From Hordeum vulgare subsp. vulgare (Eukaryota; Streptophyta; Magnoliopsida; Poales; Poaceae): a DNA stretch of 64,000 nt. Of this stretch, positions 1-10,918 are shown piece by piece. The stretch lies in assembly GCF_904849725.1 (NCBI RefSeq), contig NC_058520.1, forward strand, positions 348,375,670 through 348,439,669, read 5' to 3'. Below the pieces are notes generated by a model. The model saw only the letters and a program-made list of their open reading frames with translations, had not been told where the DNA came from and made no database searches. A program made the translations under genes and the position numbers. The first letter of the stretch is position 1, and every line of letters starts with the position of its first letter.

Positions 1-195
1 ACACGTAGTAGAAGCATCTATAAGATGACATAAATATTTGTAAAGAACGCACGGATCTGAAAGTTTCAGAACCGTTGACTAAAACCTCTCTCACGAGCAA
101 GACGTGATCAGACCCCATAACTATATGGGTGTTGGATTCGTTGGAATCACATGGTGATGTGCACTAGATTATTGACTCTAGTGCAAGTGGGAGAC
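1..195 (+). mobile_element. 3' end of internal region of an upstream BARE1/WIS/Angela-type Copia copy
   Basis: These bases match 6801-6995, the end of the internal region before the second LTR, at an exact offset of 6800 bp; I count two differences (positions 1 and 12). They end in the same purine-rich tract and run straight into an LTR at 196. So the window opens inside one element, and the LTR at 196 acts as its 3' LTR and as the 5' LTR of the next copy. The rest of this copy lies upstream of the window. Confidence 0.9.
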
Positions 196-2020
196 TGTTG
201 GAAATATGCCCTAGAGGTAATAATAAATTAGTTATTATTATATTTCTTAGTTCATGATAATCGTTTATTATCCATGCTATAATTGTATTGATTGGAAACA
301 CAATACTTGTGTGGATACATAGACAAAACACTGTCCCTAGTAAGCCTCTAGTTGACTAGCTCGTTGATCAAAGATGGTCAAGGTTTCCTGGCCATAGGCA
401 AGTGTTGTCACTTGATCATGGGATCACATCATTAGGAGAATCATGTGATGGACTAGACCCAAACTAATAGACGTAGCATGTTGATCGTGTCATTTTGTTG
501 CTACTTTTTTCTGCGTGTCAAGAATTTATTCCTATGACCATGAGATCATATAACTCACTGACACCGGAGGAATGCTTTGTGTGTATCAAACGTCGCAACG
601 TAACTGGGTGACTATAAAGATGCTCTACAGGTATCTCCGAAGGTGTTAGTTGAGTTAGTATGGATCAAGACTGGGATTTGTCACTCCGTGTGACGGAGAG
701 GAATCTCGGGGCCCACTCGGTAATACAACATCACACACAAGCCTTGCAAGCAATGTAACTTAGTGTAAGTTGCGGGATCTTGTATTACGGAATGAGTAAA
801 GAGAATTGCCGGTAAACGAGATTGAAATAGGTATACGGATACTGACGATCGAATCTCGGGCAAGTAACATACCGAAGGACAAAGGGAATGACATACGGGA
901 TTATATGAATCCTTGGCACTGAGGTTCAAACGATAAGATCTTCGTAGAATATGTAGGATCCAATATGGGCATCGAGGTCCCGCTATTGGATATTGACCGA
1001 GGAGTCTCTCGGGTCATGTCTACATAGTTCTCGAACCCGCAGGGTCTGCACACTTAAGGTTCGACGTTGTTTTATGCGTATTTGAGTTATATGGTTGGTT
1101 ACCGAATGTTGTTTGGAGTCCCGGATGAGATCACGGACATCACGAGGGTTTCCGGAATGGACCGGAAACGAAGATTGATATATAGGATGACCTCATTTGA
1201 TTACCGGAAGGTTTTCGAAGTTACCGGGAATGTATCGGGAATGACGAATGGGTTCCGGGAGTTCACCGGGGGGGGGGGGGGGCAACCCACCCCGGGGAAG
1301 CCCATAGGCCTTGAGGGTGGCACACCAGCCCTTAGTGGGCTGGTGGAACAGCCCAAGAGGGCCCTATGCGCCTAGAGAAGAAAATCAAAGAGAAAGAAAA
1401 AAAAGGGAGGTGGGAAGGAAGGGAAGGACTCCCACCCACCAAACCAAGTCCAACTCGGTTTGGGGGGGGGGGAACCTTCCCCCCTTGGACTCGGCCGACC
1501 CCCTTGGGGCTCCTTGAGCCCCAAGGCAAGGTCTCCTCCCTCCCACCTATATATAAGGAGGTATTGGGGCTGATTTGAGACGACTTTTCCATGACAGCCC
1601 GATCACATACCTCCACGGTTTTTCCTCTAGATCGTGTTTCTGCGGAGCTCGGGCGGAGCCCTGCTGAGACAAGTTCATCACCAACCTCCGGAGCGCCGTC
1701 ACGCTGCCGGAGAACTCTTCTACCTCTCCGTCTCTCTTGCTGGATCAAGAAGGCCGAGATCATCGTCGAGTTGTACGTGTGCTGAACGCGGAGGTGCCGT
1801 CCGTTCGGTACTAGATCTTGGGACTGATCGCGGGATTGTTCGCGGGGCGGATCGAGGGACGTGAGGACGTTCCACTACATCAACCGCGTTCACTAACGCT
1901 TCTGCTGTACGATCTACAAGGGTACGTAGATCACTCATCCCCTCTCGTAGATGGACATCACCATGATAGGTCTTCGTGCGCGTAGGAAATTTTTTGTTTC
2001 CCATGCGACGTTCCCCAACA
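196..2020 (+). repeat. Shared LTR of the tandem Angela-type array (1825 bp)
   Basis: Starts TGTTGGAAATATGCCC and ends GTTCCCCAACA, giving the TGTTGG...CCAACA inverted ends of the family. It is collinear with 6996-8817 at an offset of about 6800 bp with scattered substitutions. It contains two G homopolymers (15 G at 1268-1282, 11 G at 1462-1472) and a TATA box. The ORFs of 60-150 codons within it occur in several frames of GC-rich promoter/leader sequence and show no domain. Confidence 0.95.
1548..1558 (+). promoter_or_regulatory. TATA box of the Angela-type LTR promoter
   Basis: TATATATAAGG lies about 470 bp before the LTR end, where the retrotransposon transcript should start. The second LTR has TATATATACGG at 8345-8355, one substitution that weakens the box. 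Transcription from here would cross the internal region in the plus direction. Confidence 0.7.
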
Positions 2021-2021
2021 G

Positions 2022-2034
2022 TGGCATCATGAGC
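2022..2034 (+). other. Degenerate primer-binding site of the Angela-type element
   Basis: TGGCATCATGAGC starts one base after the LTR end and resembles the Copia primer site TGGTATCAGAGC, which pairs with initiator tRNA-Met. Substitutions show decay. Confidence 0.75.
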
Positions 2035-3300
2035 TAGGTTCATGCGTAGATGTCTTCTCGAGTAGAACACAAAACTTTTTGTGGGCGGTGATGTGCGTTT
2101 TGCTGCCCTCCTTAGTCTTTTCTTGATTCCGCGGTATTGTTGGATTGAAGCGGCTTGGACCGACATTACTCGTACGCTTACGAGAGACTGGTTTCATCGC
2201 TACGAGTAACCCCGTTGCTCAAAGATGACTGGCAAGTGTCAGTTTCTCCAACTTTAGTTGAATCGGATTTGACCGAGGAGGTCCTTGGATGAGGTTAAAT
2301 AGAAATTCATATATCTCCGTTGTGGTGTTTGCGTAAGTAAGATGCGATCCTACTAGATACCCCTGGTCACCACGTAAAACATGCAACAACAAAATTAGAT
2401 GACGTCTAACTTGTTTTTGCAGGGTATGCTTGTGATGTGATATGGCCAACGATGTGATGTGATATATTGGATGTATGAGATGATCATGTTGTAATAGATA
2501 ATATCGACTTGCACGTCGATGGTACGGCAACCGGCAGGAGCCATAGGGTTGTCTTTATAACTAACGTTTGTGCTTGCAGATGCGTTTACTATTTTGATAG
2601 GACGTAGTTTTAGTAGTAATAGCATGAGTAGCACGACAACCCCGATGGCGGCACGTTGATGGAGATCATGGTGTGACGCCGGTGACAAGAAGATCGTGCC
2701 GGTGCTTTGGTGATGGAGATCAAGAAGCACGTAATGATGGCCATATCATGTCACTTATGAATTGCATGTGATGTTAATCCTTTTATGCACCTTATTTTGC
2801 TTAGAACGAAGGTAGCATTATGAGGTGATCTCTCACTAAAATTTCAAGACGAAATTGTGTTCTCCCCGACTGTGCACCGTTGCTACAGTTCGTCGTTTCG
2901 AGACACCACGTGATGATCGGGTGTGATAGACTCAACGTTCACATACAACGGGTGCAAAACAGTTGCGCACGCGGAACACTCGGGTTAAGCTTGACGAGCC
3001 TAGCATGTGCAGACATGGCCTCGGAACACATGAGACCGAAAGGTCGAGCATGAATCGTATAGTTGATATGATTAGCATAGAGATGCTTACCACTGAAACT
3101 ATTCTCGACTCACGTGATGATCGGACTTGAGATAGTGGATTTGGATCATGTACCACTCAAATGACTAGAGAGATGTACTTTTTGAGTGGGAGTTCTTAAG
3201 TAATATGATTAATTGAACTAATTGTCTTGAACATAGTCTAATGGTCTTTGCGAATTACGATGTAGCTTGCGCTATAGCTCTACTGTTTTATATGTTCCTA
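2035..3300 (+). other. Untranslated leader of the Angela-type element
   Basis: No coding sequence is recognisable between the primer site and gag. The family is known for a long untranslated leader, and the sequence here matches my memory of that leader in layout. The short minus-strand ORFs in it are chance. Confidence 0.7.
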
Positions 3301-4060
3301 GAGAAAATTTAGTTGAAAGTTGATAGTAGCAAACTTTGCAAACTGAGTCTGTAAAACCGAGGATTGTCCTCGTTGCTGCACAGAAGGCTTATGTCCTTAA
3401 TGCACCACTCGGTGTGCTGCACCTCGAGCGTCGTCTGTGGATGCTGTGAACATCCGACATACACGTTTCTGATGACTACACAATAGTTCAGTACAAAAAT
3501 ACTTAATGGCTTAGAAGCAAGGCGCCGAAAACGTCGTAAAACGTCACGGAACATAAGTGATGTTCTAAAGAGATGAAATTGTGATTTCATGCTTGTGCCC
3601 TTGTTAAGAGGTACGAGACCTCCGACAAGATTCTTTGTCCACAAAGTAAAGGAGAAAGGCTCAATCGTTGAGCATGTGCTCAGATTGTCTGAGTACGACA
3701 ATCGCTTGAATCAAGTGGGAGTTAATCTTCCAGATGAGATAGTGATAGTTCTCCAACGTCACTGCCACCAAGCTGTGAGAGCATCGTGATGAACTATAAC
3801 ATATCAAGGATACATACAATGATCCTTGAGCGATTCGCGATGTTTGACACTGCGAAAGTAGAAATCAAGAAAGAGCATCAATAGTTGATGGTTTGTAAAA
3901 CCACTAAGTTTCAAGAAAGGCAAGGGCTAGAAGGGATACTTCGTGAAACGGAAAAACAGTTGCTGCACTAATGAAGAGACCCAAGATTAAACCCAAACCC
4001 GAGACTAAGTGCTTCTGTAATGAGGGGAACAGTCACTGAGGCGGAGCAACTCTAGATACT
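3300..4060 (+). pseudogene. Copia gag remnant
   Basis: A short open stretch (3589-3789) contains the residues EHVLRLSEYDNRLNQVGVNL, the Copia gag (UBN2-type) pattern around the conserved helical region. Downstream, near 4010-4050, a degraded CCHC zinc knuckle can still be read with a stop in it. Gag would form the virus-like particle that packages the RNA. Stops and frameshifts break it throughout, so no protein of useful length is possible. The neighbouring protease motif follows at 4160. Confidence 0.75.
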
Positions 4061-4089
4061 TGGTAGATAAGAAGGCTGGCAAAAGTCGA

Positions 4090-5500
4090 AAGAAGTGTAT
4101 TTGATATACATGATGTTGATGTGTACTTTACTAGTACTCCTAGTAGCATGAGGGTATTGGATACCGGTTCGGTTGCTAAGTGATTAGTAACACGAAATGT
4201 AAGCTACGGCATAAACGGAGACTAGCTAAAGGCGAGGTGACGATACGTGTTGGAAGTGTTTCCAAGGTTGATATGATCAAGTGTCGCACGCTCCCTCTAC
4301 CATCGGGATTGGTGTTAAACCTAAATAATTGTTATTTGGTGCTTGCGTTAAGCATGAACATGATTGGATCGTGTTTATTGCAATAGGATTATTCATTTAA
4401 AGAGGATAATGGTTACTCTATTTTCTTGAATAATCACCTTCAGTGGTTTATTGAATCTCGATCGTAGTGTTACACATGTTCATGATATTGGTGCCAAAAG
4501 ATACGAGTTGATGATGATAGTACCACTTACTTGTGGCACTGCCGCTTGAGTCATGTTAGTATTGCATGAAGAGGCTCCATGCTGATGGATCTTTGTACTC
4601 ACCTGATTTCGAATCACTAGTGACATGCAAATCATACCACATGAGTAAGGCCTTGTTTTCATTGAGATGAAATAAGATAGTAACTTGTTGGAAGTGATAC
4701 ATCTTGATGTATGCAGTCCAATGGGTGCTGAGGCACGCAGTGGATATCATTATGTTCTTACTTCACTGACGATTTGAGTAGATACAGGAGTATTTTTTAA
4801 TGAGTCACAAGTCTGAAATGTTGAAAAGTTCAATTCCGTTTCAGAGTGAAGTTCATCGTAACAAGAGGATAAACTGTCTACGATATGATCATGGAAATGA
4901 ATATCTGAGTTACGAGTTTTGGTACACAGTTAAGACAATATGGAAATTGTTTCGCAGTTCATGCCACCTGGAACATCATAGTGTGATGATGTGTTTGAAC
5001 GTCATAGCCATGCACTATTTGGTATGGTGCATACTATGATGTCTCTTATCGAATTACCACTATCGTTTATGGGTTATGCATTAGAGACAACCGCACTCAC
5101 TTTAAATAGGGCATCGCGTATTTCCGTTGAGATGACATAGTATAGACTAAGGTTTAGAGAAATCTAAACTGTCGTTTCTTGAAAGTTTGGGGTTTCGACA
5201 CTTATGTGAAAAAGTTTCAGTCTGATAAGCTCGAACCAAAAGCGGATAAATGCATCTTCATAGGATATCCAAAACAGTTGGGTACATCTCCTATCTCAGA
5301 TCCGAAAGCAAAGTGTTTGTTTCTAGAAACGGATCCTTTCTCGAGGAAAGGTTTCTCTCGAAAGAATTGAGTGGGAGGGTAGTAGAACTTGATGAGGTTA
5401 TTGAACCATCACTTCAACCAGTGTGTAGCAGGGCGCAAGAAGTTGTTCATGTGGCGCCTACACCAATTGAAGTGGAAGCTGATGATGATGATCATTGAGC
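4090..5500 (+). pseudogene. Copia protease and integrase remnant
   Basis: The aspartic protease motif DTGS is readable at 4160-4171. A GAG-pre-integrase HCRLSHV motif lies near 4530-4550. An integrase-core stretch at 4800-5000 contains KSE...FQSEV...NEYLSYEF. The integrase C-terminal part at 5179-5498 reads KVWGFDTYVKKFQSDKLEPK and then IFIGYPK, a strong match to plant Copia polyproteins in two overlapping frames because of a frameshift near 5300. The order PR-INT before RT identifies the Copia superfamily. It is inactivated by many stops. Confidence 0.85.
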
Positions 5501-5599
5501 TTCGAATCAAGTTACTACAAACCTCGTAGGTCGACAAGGTCGCGTACTGCTGCAGAGTAGTACGGTAACCCTGTCTTGGAGGTCATGTTGTTGAGCAAC

Positions 5600-6830
5600 A
5601 GTGAACCTACGAGTTATGGAGAAAGCGATGGTGGGCCCAGATTCCGACAAAATGGCTGAAAGCCATGAAATCCGAGAGAGGATCCATGTATGAAAACAAA
5701 GTGTAGACTTTGAAAGAACTACTTGATTGTCATAAGACTATTGAGTAAAAATGGATCTTTAAAGGAAGACAGACAATGATGGTGATAAGTCACTATTAAG
5801 AAAAGCTCGACTTGTCGCAAAGATGTTTTCGACAAGATCAAACAGTTGACTATGATGAGACTTTCTCACTCGTAGCGATGCTAAAGGTGTGTTGGAATTA
5901 TGTTAGTAGTTGCTGCATTATTTATGAAATATTGCACGTAGGATGCCAAAACATTGTTTCCTTGATGGTTTCCTTGAGCAAACATTGTATGAGATACAAC
6001 CATGAGGTTTTGTCGATCCTAAGGATACTAACAAGTATGCAAACTCCAGCGATCCTTCAATGGACTGGTGCAAGCATCTCGGAGTTGGAATAAGCACTTT
6101 GATGAGATGATCAAAGATTTTGGGTGTGTACAAGGTTTATGAGAAACTTGTATTTCCAAAGAAGTGAGTGGGAGCACTATAGAAATTCTGATAAGTATAT
6201 GTGGTTAACATATTTTGGATCAGAAGTAATGTAGAATTTCTGTAAAGCATACAAGGTTGTTTGAAAGGAGTTTTCAAAGGAATACCTGGATTGCGCTACT
6301 TGAACGTTGAGCATCAAAGATCTATGGAGATAGATCAAAAGCGCTTAATGAAAGTTTCAATAAGATGCATGCCTTGACAAGTTTTTGAAAGAGTTCAAAA
6401 TAAGATCAGCAAAGAAGGAGTTCTTGGTTGCGTTGTGAGGTGTGAATTTGAGTAAGACTCAAAACCCAACCCCGGCAGAATAAAGAGAATAGACGAAGGT
6501 TGTCTTCTATGCCTTAGCCGTAGAATCTGAAGTATGCCATGCTGTGTAGCGCACCTTATGTGTGCCTTGACTCAAAGTCTGTTGAGAGGTATAGAGAGTG
6601 ATCCATGATTGAATCACTAGCAGCGGTCAAAATTTATCCTTGGTAACTAATGGACTAAGGAATTTTTCTCGATTATGGAGGTGGTTAAAGAGTTCGTCGT
6701 AAAGGGTTACGTCGATGCAAGCTTTGACACTAATCCGAATAACTATGAGTAGTGAAACGGATTCGTATAGTAGAGTAGATATTTGGAGTATTTCCGAATA
6801 GCACGTAGTAGCAGCATCTATAAGATGACA
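5600..6830 (+). pseudogene. Copia reverse transcriptase and RNase H remnant
   Basis: Translation near 5620-5710 gives DKWLKAMKSE and then MYENKVW, the start of Copia RT. Near 5810-5890 it gives LVAKMF and then YDETFSLVAMLK, the fingers-domain motif normally read as VDYDETFSPVAMLK. Later RT and RNase H are recognisable only as a DNA-level resemblance to family members, ending before the polypurine tract. Frameshifts separate nearly every motif. Confidence 0.8.
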
Positions 6831-6982
6831 TAAATATTTGTAAAGAACGCACGGATCTGAAAGTTTCAGAACCGTTGACTAAAACCTCTCTCACGAGCAA
6901 GACGTGATCAGACCCCATAACTATATGGGTGTTGGATTCGTTGGAATCACATGGTGATGTGCACTAGATTATTGACTCTAGT

Positions 6983-6995
6983 GCAAGTGGGAGAC
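6983..6995 (+). other. Polypurine tract of the Angela-type element
   Basis: GCAAGTGGGAGAC directly precedes the 3' LTR. The identical tract at 183-195 precedes the first LTR. It is the expected plus-strand priming site. Confidence 0.8.
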
Positions 6996-8817
6996 TGTTG
7001 GAAATATGCCCTAGAGGCAATAATAAATTAGTTATTATTATATTTCTTAGTTCATGATAACCGTTTATTATCCATGCTATAATTGTATTGATTGTCAACA
7101 CAATACTTGTGTGGATACATAGACAAAACACTGTCCCTAGTAAGCCTCTAGTTGACTAGCTCGTTGATCAAAGATGGTCAAGGTTTCCTGGCCATAGGCA
7201 AGTGTTGTCACTTGATAATGGGATCACATCATTAGGAGAATCATGTGCTGGACTAGACCCAAACTAATAGACGTAGCATGTTGATCGTGTCATTTTGTTG
7301 CTACTGTTTTCTGCGTGTCAAGTATTTATTCCTATGACCATGAGATCATATAAGTCACTGACACCGGAGGAATGCTTTGTGTGTATCAAACGTCGCAACG
7401 TAACTGGGTGACTATAAAGATGCTCTACAGGTATCTCCGAAGGTGTTAGTTGAGTTAGTATGGATCAAGACTGGGATTTGTCACTCCGTGTGACGGAGAG
7501 GTATCTCGGGGCCCACTCGGTAATACAACATCACACACAAGCCTTGCAAGCAATGTAACTTAGTGTAAGTTGCGGGATCTTGTATTACGGAACGAGTAAA
7601 GAGACTTGCCGGTAAACGAGATTGAAATAGGTATACGGATACTGACGATCGAATCTCGGGCAAGTAACATACCGAAGGACAAAGGGAATGACATACGGGA
7701 TTATATGAATCCTTGGCACTGAGGTTCAAACGATAAGATCTTCGTAGAATATGTAGGATCCAATATGGGCATCGAGGTCCCGCTATTGGATATTGACCGA
7801 GGAGTCTCTCGGGTCATGTCTACATAGTTCTCGAACCCGCAGGGTCTGCACACTTAAGGTTCGACGTTGTTTTATGCGTATTTGAGTTATATGGTTGGTT
7901 ACCGAATGTTGTTCGGAGTCCCGGATGAGATCACGGACGTCACGAGGGTTTCCGGAATGGTCCGGAAACGAAGATTGATATATAGGATGACCTCATTTGA
8001 TTACCGGAAGGTTTTCGAAGTTATCGGGAATGTACCGGGAATGACGAATGGGTTCCGGGAGTTCACCGGGGGGGGGGGGGGACCCACCCCAGGGAAGCCC
8101 ATAGGCCTTGAGGGTGGCACACCATCCCTTAGTGGGCTGGTGGAACAGCCCAAGAGGGCTCTATGCGCCTAGAGAAGAAAATCAAAGAGAAAGAAAAAAA
8201 GGGAGGTGGGAAGGAAGGGAAGGACACCCACCCACCAAACCAAGTCCAACTCGGTTTGGGGGGGGGGGGAACCTTCCCCCCTTGGACTGGGCCGACCCCC
8301 TTGGGGCTCCTTCAGACCCAAGGCAAGGTCTCCTCCCTCCCACCTATATATACGGAGGTATTGGGGCTGATTTGAGACGACTTTTCCATGACAGCCCGAC
8401 CACATACCTCCACGATTTTTCCTCTAGATCGTGTTTCTGCGGAGCTCGGGCGGAGCCCTGCTGAGACAAGGTCATCACCAACCTCCGGAGCGCCGTCATG
8501 CTGCCGGAGAACTCTTCTACCTCTCCGTCTCTTTTGCTGGATTAAGAAGGCCGAGATCATCGTCGAGCTGTACGTGTGCTGAACGCGGAGGTGCCGTCCG
8601 TTCGGTACTAGATCGTGGGACTCATCGCGGGATTGTTCGCGGGGCGGATCGAGGGACGTGAGGACGTTCCACTACATCAACCGCGTTCACTAACGCTTCT
8701 GCTGTACGATCTACAAGGGTACGTAGATCACTCATCCCCTCTCGTAGATGGACATCACCATGATAGGTCTTCGTGCGCGTAGGAAAATTTTTGTGTCCCA
8801 TGCGACGTTCCCCAACA
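6996..8817 (+). repeat. 3' LTR of the Angela-type element (1822 bp)
   Basis: Same ends as the first LTR. Differences include G runs of 14 (8068-8081) and 12 (8258-8269) instead of 15 and 11, and the changed TATA box at 8345-8355. The next five bases, GTCAA, should be the target duplication, but the matching left copy is outside the window. Confidence 0.95.
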
Positions 8818-8989
8818 GTCAATTTTTACGAATTATCTTGCTGCAAGACTATCTATCACTCTTACTTACAACACTTGTAGAGAATCCCTTGTTGACAACT
8901 AGTTATCATTTCCTTCTGTTCCTCGTTGGGTTTGACACTCTTACTTCTTGGAAGGACTACGATTGATCCCCTATACTTGTTGGTCATCA
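8818..8989 (+). repeat. Remnant of the 5' LTR of element A (last 172 bp)
   Basis: Collinear with the end of the 3' LTR (about 46231-46402), sharing ACGAATTATCTTGCT and the terminal GGTCATCA. It is cut at its left side by the Angela array. Confidence 0.9.
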
Positions 8990-9000
8990 AGACTCTTTTC

Positions 9001-9018
9001 TGGCATCGTTGCCAGGGA
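9001..9018 (+). other. Primer-binding site of element A
   Basis: TGGCATCGTTGCCAGGGA lies 11 bp after the LTR end and differs at two positions from the common grass Gypsy primer site TGGCGCCGTTGCCGGGGA. Both changes (C to T/A within CpG contexts) fit methylation decay. Confidence 0.8.
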
Positions 9019-9081
9019 GTGAAGCGTTTTTGGTAAGGAAACACTTTTGGTACATGCTGAAATTTACTGTTGCTTATCACT

Positions 9082-9372
9082 ATGAACGGTCACCCTTTGA
9101 GTGGCTTGTTTGGGGCATCTTTACCTCGAACGAATGTTGAGACAATTGTTCCTCAACCAGTTGAATCTACTGAAAATATTTACTATGAGATTCCTTCGGG
9201 TAAGGTAGAGAAACTGCTTGCTCATGATTATAACGATTCAACTCATCCTAATTGCGATTTGACATATATCGATGAGACTTGTGGATTGTTTAAGCTTTCA
9301 GGTCTACCCGGAGACAAAGTTAACAAGAATGTTTTCCCTTTATCTTTGGAGCAAAACACCTACACCTTCTGA
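9082..9372 (+). pseudogene. Element A gag, N-terminal part with internal deletion
   Basis: ATG at 9082 opens a frame with IPSGKVEKLLAHDYNDSTHP and then TYIDETCGLFKLSGLPGDKV, the start of the Gypsy gag capsid in this group. The frame runs to NVFPLSL and then jumps to EQNTYTF and a stop. In related elements a long capsid and nucleocapsid region follows FPLSL, so several hundred residues, including any zinc knuckle, are missing here. The next sequence is already the spacer before protease. I infer a deletion near 9345. The protein could not assemble a particle. Confidence 0.8.
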
Positions 9373-9375
9373 AGA

Positions 9376-10147
9376 GATAAATGTTGAGCCTAATGTAGTT
9401 ATATTTAAAGGTCTCCTAGTTGATAATGTTGATGGGCAGATTATTTACCTCTCTGATTTAGCTGCTAGAATTGCAAAACCTGTTAGAAATAAACAATATG
9501 AACTAGATAAAAATAAACAAGTGGTAGGCACACGTGTCATCTCAGTCAAAATTGGAGATCATTGGTATCATGGCCTATGTGATATTGATGCTAGTATTAG
9601 CGTTATACCCTTTACATTATATCAAGAAATCATGCATGATATAACACCCTCTGAAATTGAAGATATTGATTTCACTATTAAGCTTGTAAATCATGATACT
9701 ATTTCGCCACTTAGGATTGTTAGAGATGTTGAAGTCTTTTGCGAAAAAGTCAAGTACCACACTGACTTCTTAGTACTTGTTTCGAAACAAGATAAATTAT
9801 GTCCCATTATATTTGGTAGACCATTCTTGAATACGGTTAATGAGGAAATTAATTGTGCTATTAAGAAAGTGAAAGTGAGCTTTGGTGATATTTCTCATGA
9901 GTTTAACTTCTCTAAGTTTAGAAAACCTCCACATGAAAAGGAATTTCCTAGTAAGGATGAAATAATTGATCTTGCTTCTATTGTTGTACCTCCTACAGAT
10001 CCATTAGAACAATATTTTCTAGACCATAACAATTACATGCATTTGAATGAAAGGAATGCAATATGTAAGATACTCCTTGATCAACAATGTATCCTTAAGC
10101 ACAATTTACGACTTGTAAATTTAGGTGATCCTCCTCCACCCAAGTGA
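9376..10147 (+). pseudogene. Element A aspartic protease region
   Basis: An open frame reads from EEINVEPNVVIFKGLL through a retropepsin-like domain to PPPPK and a TGA at 10145-10147. The catalytic loop, normally DLGAS in this group, reads CDIDASISVIPF, so the glycine after the catalytic aspartate is replaced. The flap and the PIIFGRPFLNT motif are preserved. The TGA is an in-frame nonsense codon, because translation continues in the same frame as DPIFELKALPDT into RT. Protease would cut the Gag-Pol precursor. Confidence 0.85.
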
Positions 10148-10918
10148 GATCCCATATTTGAGCTTAAGGCCTTACCCGATACTTTGGCATATGCTTATGT
10201 TCATGACAAGAAGGTATATACTGTTACTATTAGTGCTAACCTTTCAGAACATGAAGAAAAGAGATTACTCAAAACATTAAAGAAACACAATGCTGCTACT
10301 AGATATACTCTTGATGATCTTAAAGGCATAAGTCCCACTCTCTGTCAGCATAATATTAATATGGAACCTGATGCTAAACGAGTTGTTGATCATCAACGCC
10401 GTCTCAAGCCTAAGATGAAAGAGGTGGTAAGAAGTGAGATATTAAAACTTCCGGAGGAAGGTATAAGCTATCCCATTGCCGATAGAAGACGGGTGAGTCC
10501 TGTTCATTGTGTCCCTAAGAAAGGTGGTATAATTGTTATTTCTAATGATAAAAATGAACTTATTCCACAAAGGATAGTAACTGGTTATAGGTTGGTAATT
10601 GATTAAAGGAAATTGAGTAAGGCTACTAAAACAGATCATTACTCTTTGCCTTTTATTGATCAAATGTTAGAAAGGCTATCTAAGAACACACACTTTTTCT
10701 TTCTTGATGGTTACTCTGGATTAGCTCAAATACCCGTGTCAAAAGAGGACCAAGAGAAAACTACCTTTACTTGCCCCTTTGGAACTTATGCTTATAGGCG
10801 TATGCCTTTTGATCTATGCAATGCACCTGCTACCTTTCAAAAATGTATGACTGCTATATTATCTAACTTTTGTGGCAAGATTATTGAGGTTTTCATGGGT
10901 GATTTTTATGGTGAATGA
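10148..10918 (+). pseudogene. Element A reverse transcriptase (Gypsy), catalytic site lost
   Basis: The sequence reads through LKGISPTLCQHNINME, RRLKPKMKEVV, SPVHCVPKKGG and PQRIVTGYRLVID, then a TAA at 10604-10606, and continues in another frame with DHYSLPFIDQMLERLSK, LDGYSG, KTTFTCPFGTYAYRRMPF and NAPATFQKCM. The catalytic motif expected as FMDD reads FMGD because codon 10898-10900 is GGT. A TGA follows at 10916-10918. The connection domain usually found between the active site and NEGIVLGH is missing, so a deletion joins two ATGG-like sequences. RT activity is impossible. Confidence 0.9.

Larger units (their letters stand above)
196..8817 (+). mobile_element. Full-length BARE1/WIS/Angela-type Copia retrotransposon, coding-dead
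   Basis: Two direct LTRs (196-2020 and 6996-8817) flank a 4975-bp internal region that holds a primer-binding site, a degraded gag, protease, integrase, RT and RNase H in Copia order, and a polypurine tract. The 8.6-kb length fits the family. The LTR start TGTTGGAAATATGCCC is the recognisable BARE1/WIS/Angela signature. No ORF longer than about 80 codons survives in the sense frames, so this copy cannot encode its own proteins. It follows another internal region at 1-195 without intervening DNA, so it is part of a tandem array. It lies in the 5' LTR of element A, whose remainder starts at 8818. Confidence 0.92.

Noticed and set aside
1332..2166. ORFs of 143 and 148 codons on the minus strand
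   Set aside because: They are antisense to the Angela LTR promoter and U5 region, have no motif, and recur only because the LTR is repeated.
3309..3701. 130-codon minus-strand ORF
   Set aside because: It is a shadow of the Copia gag remnant, whose sense strand shows recognisable gag residues.
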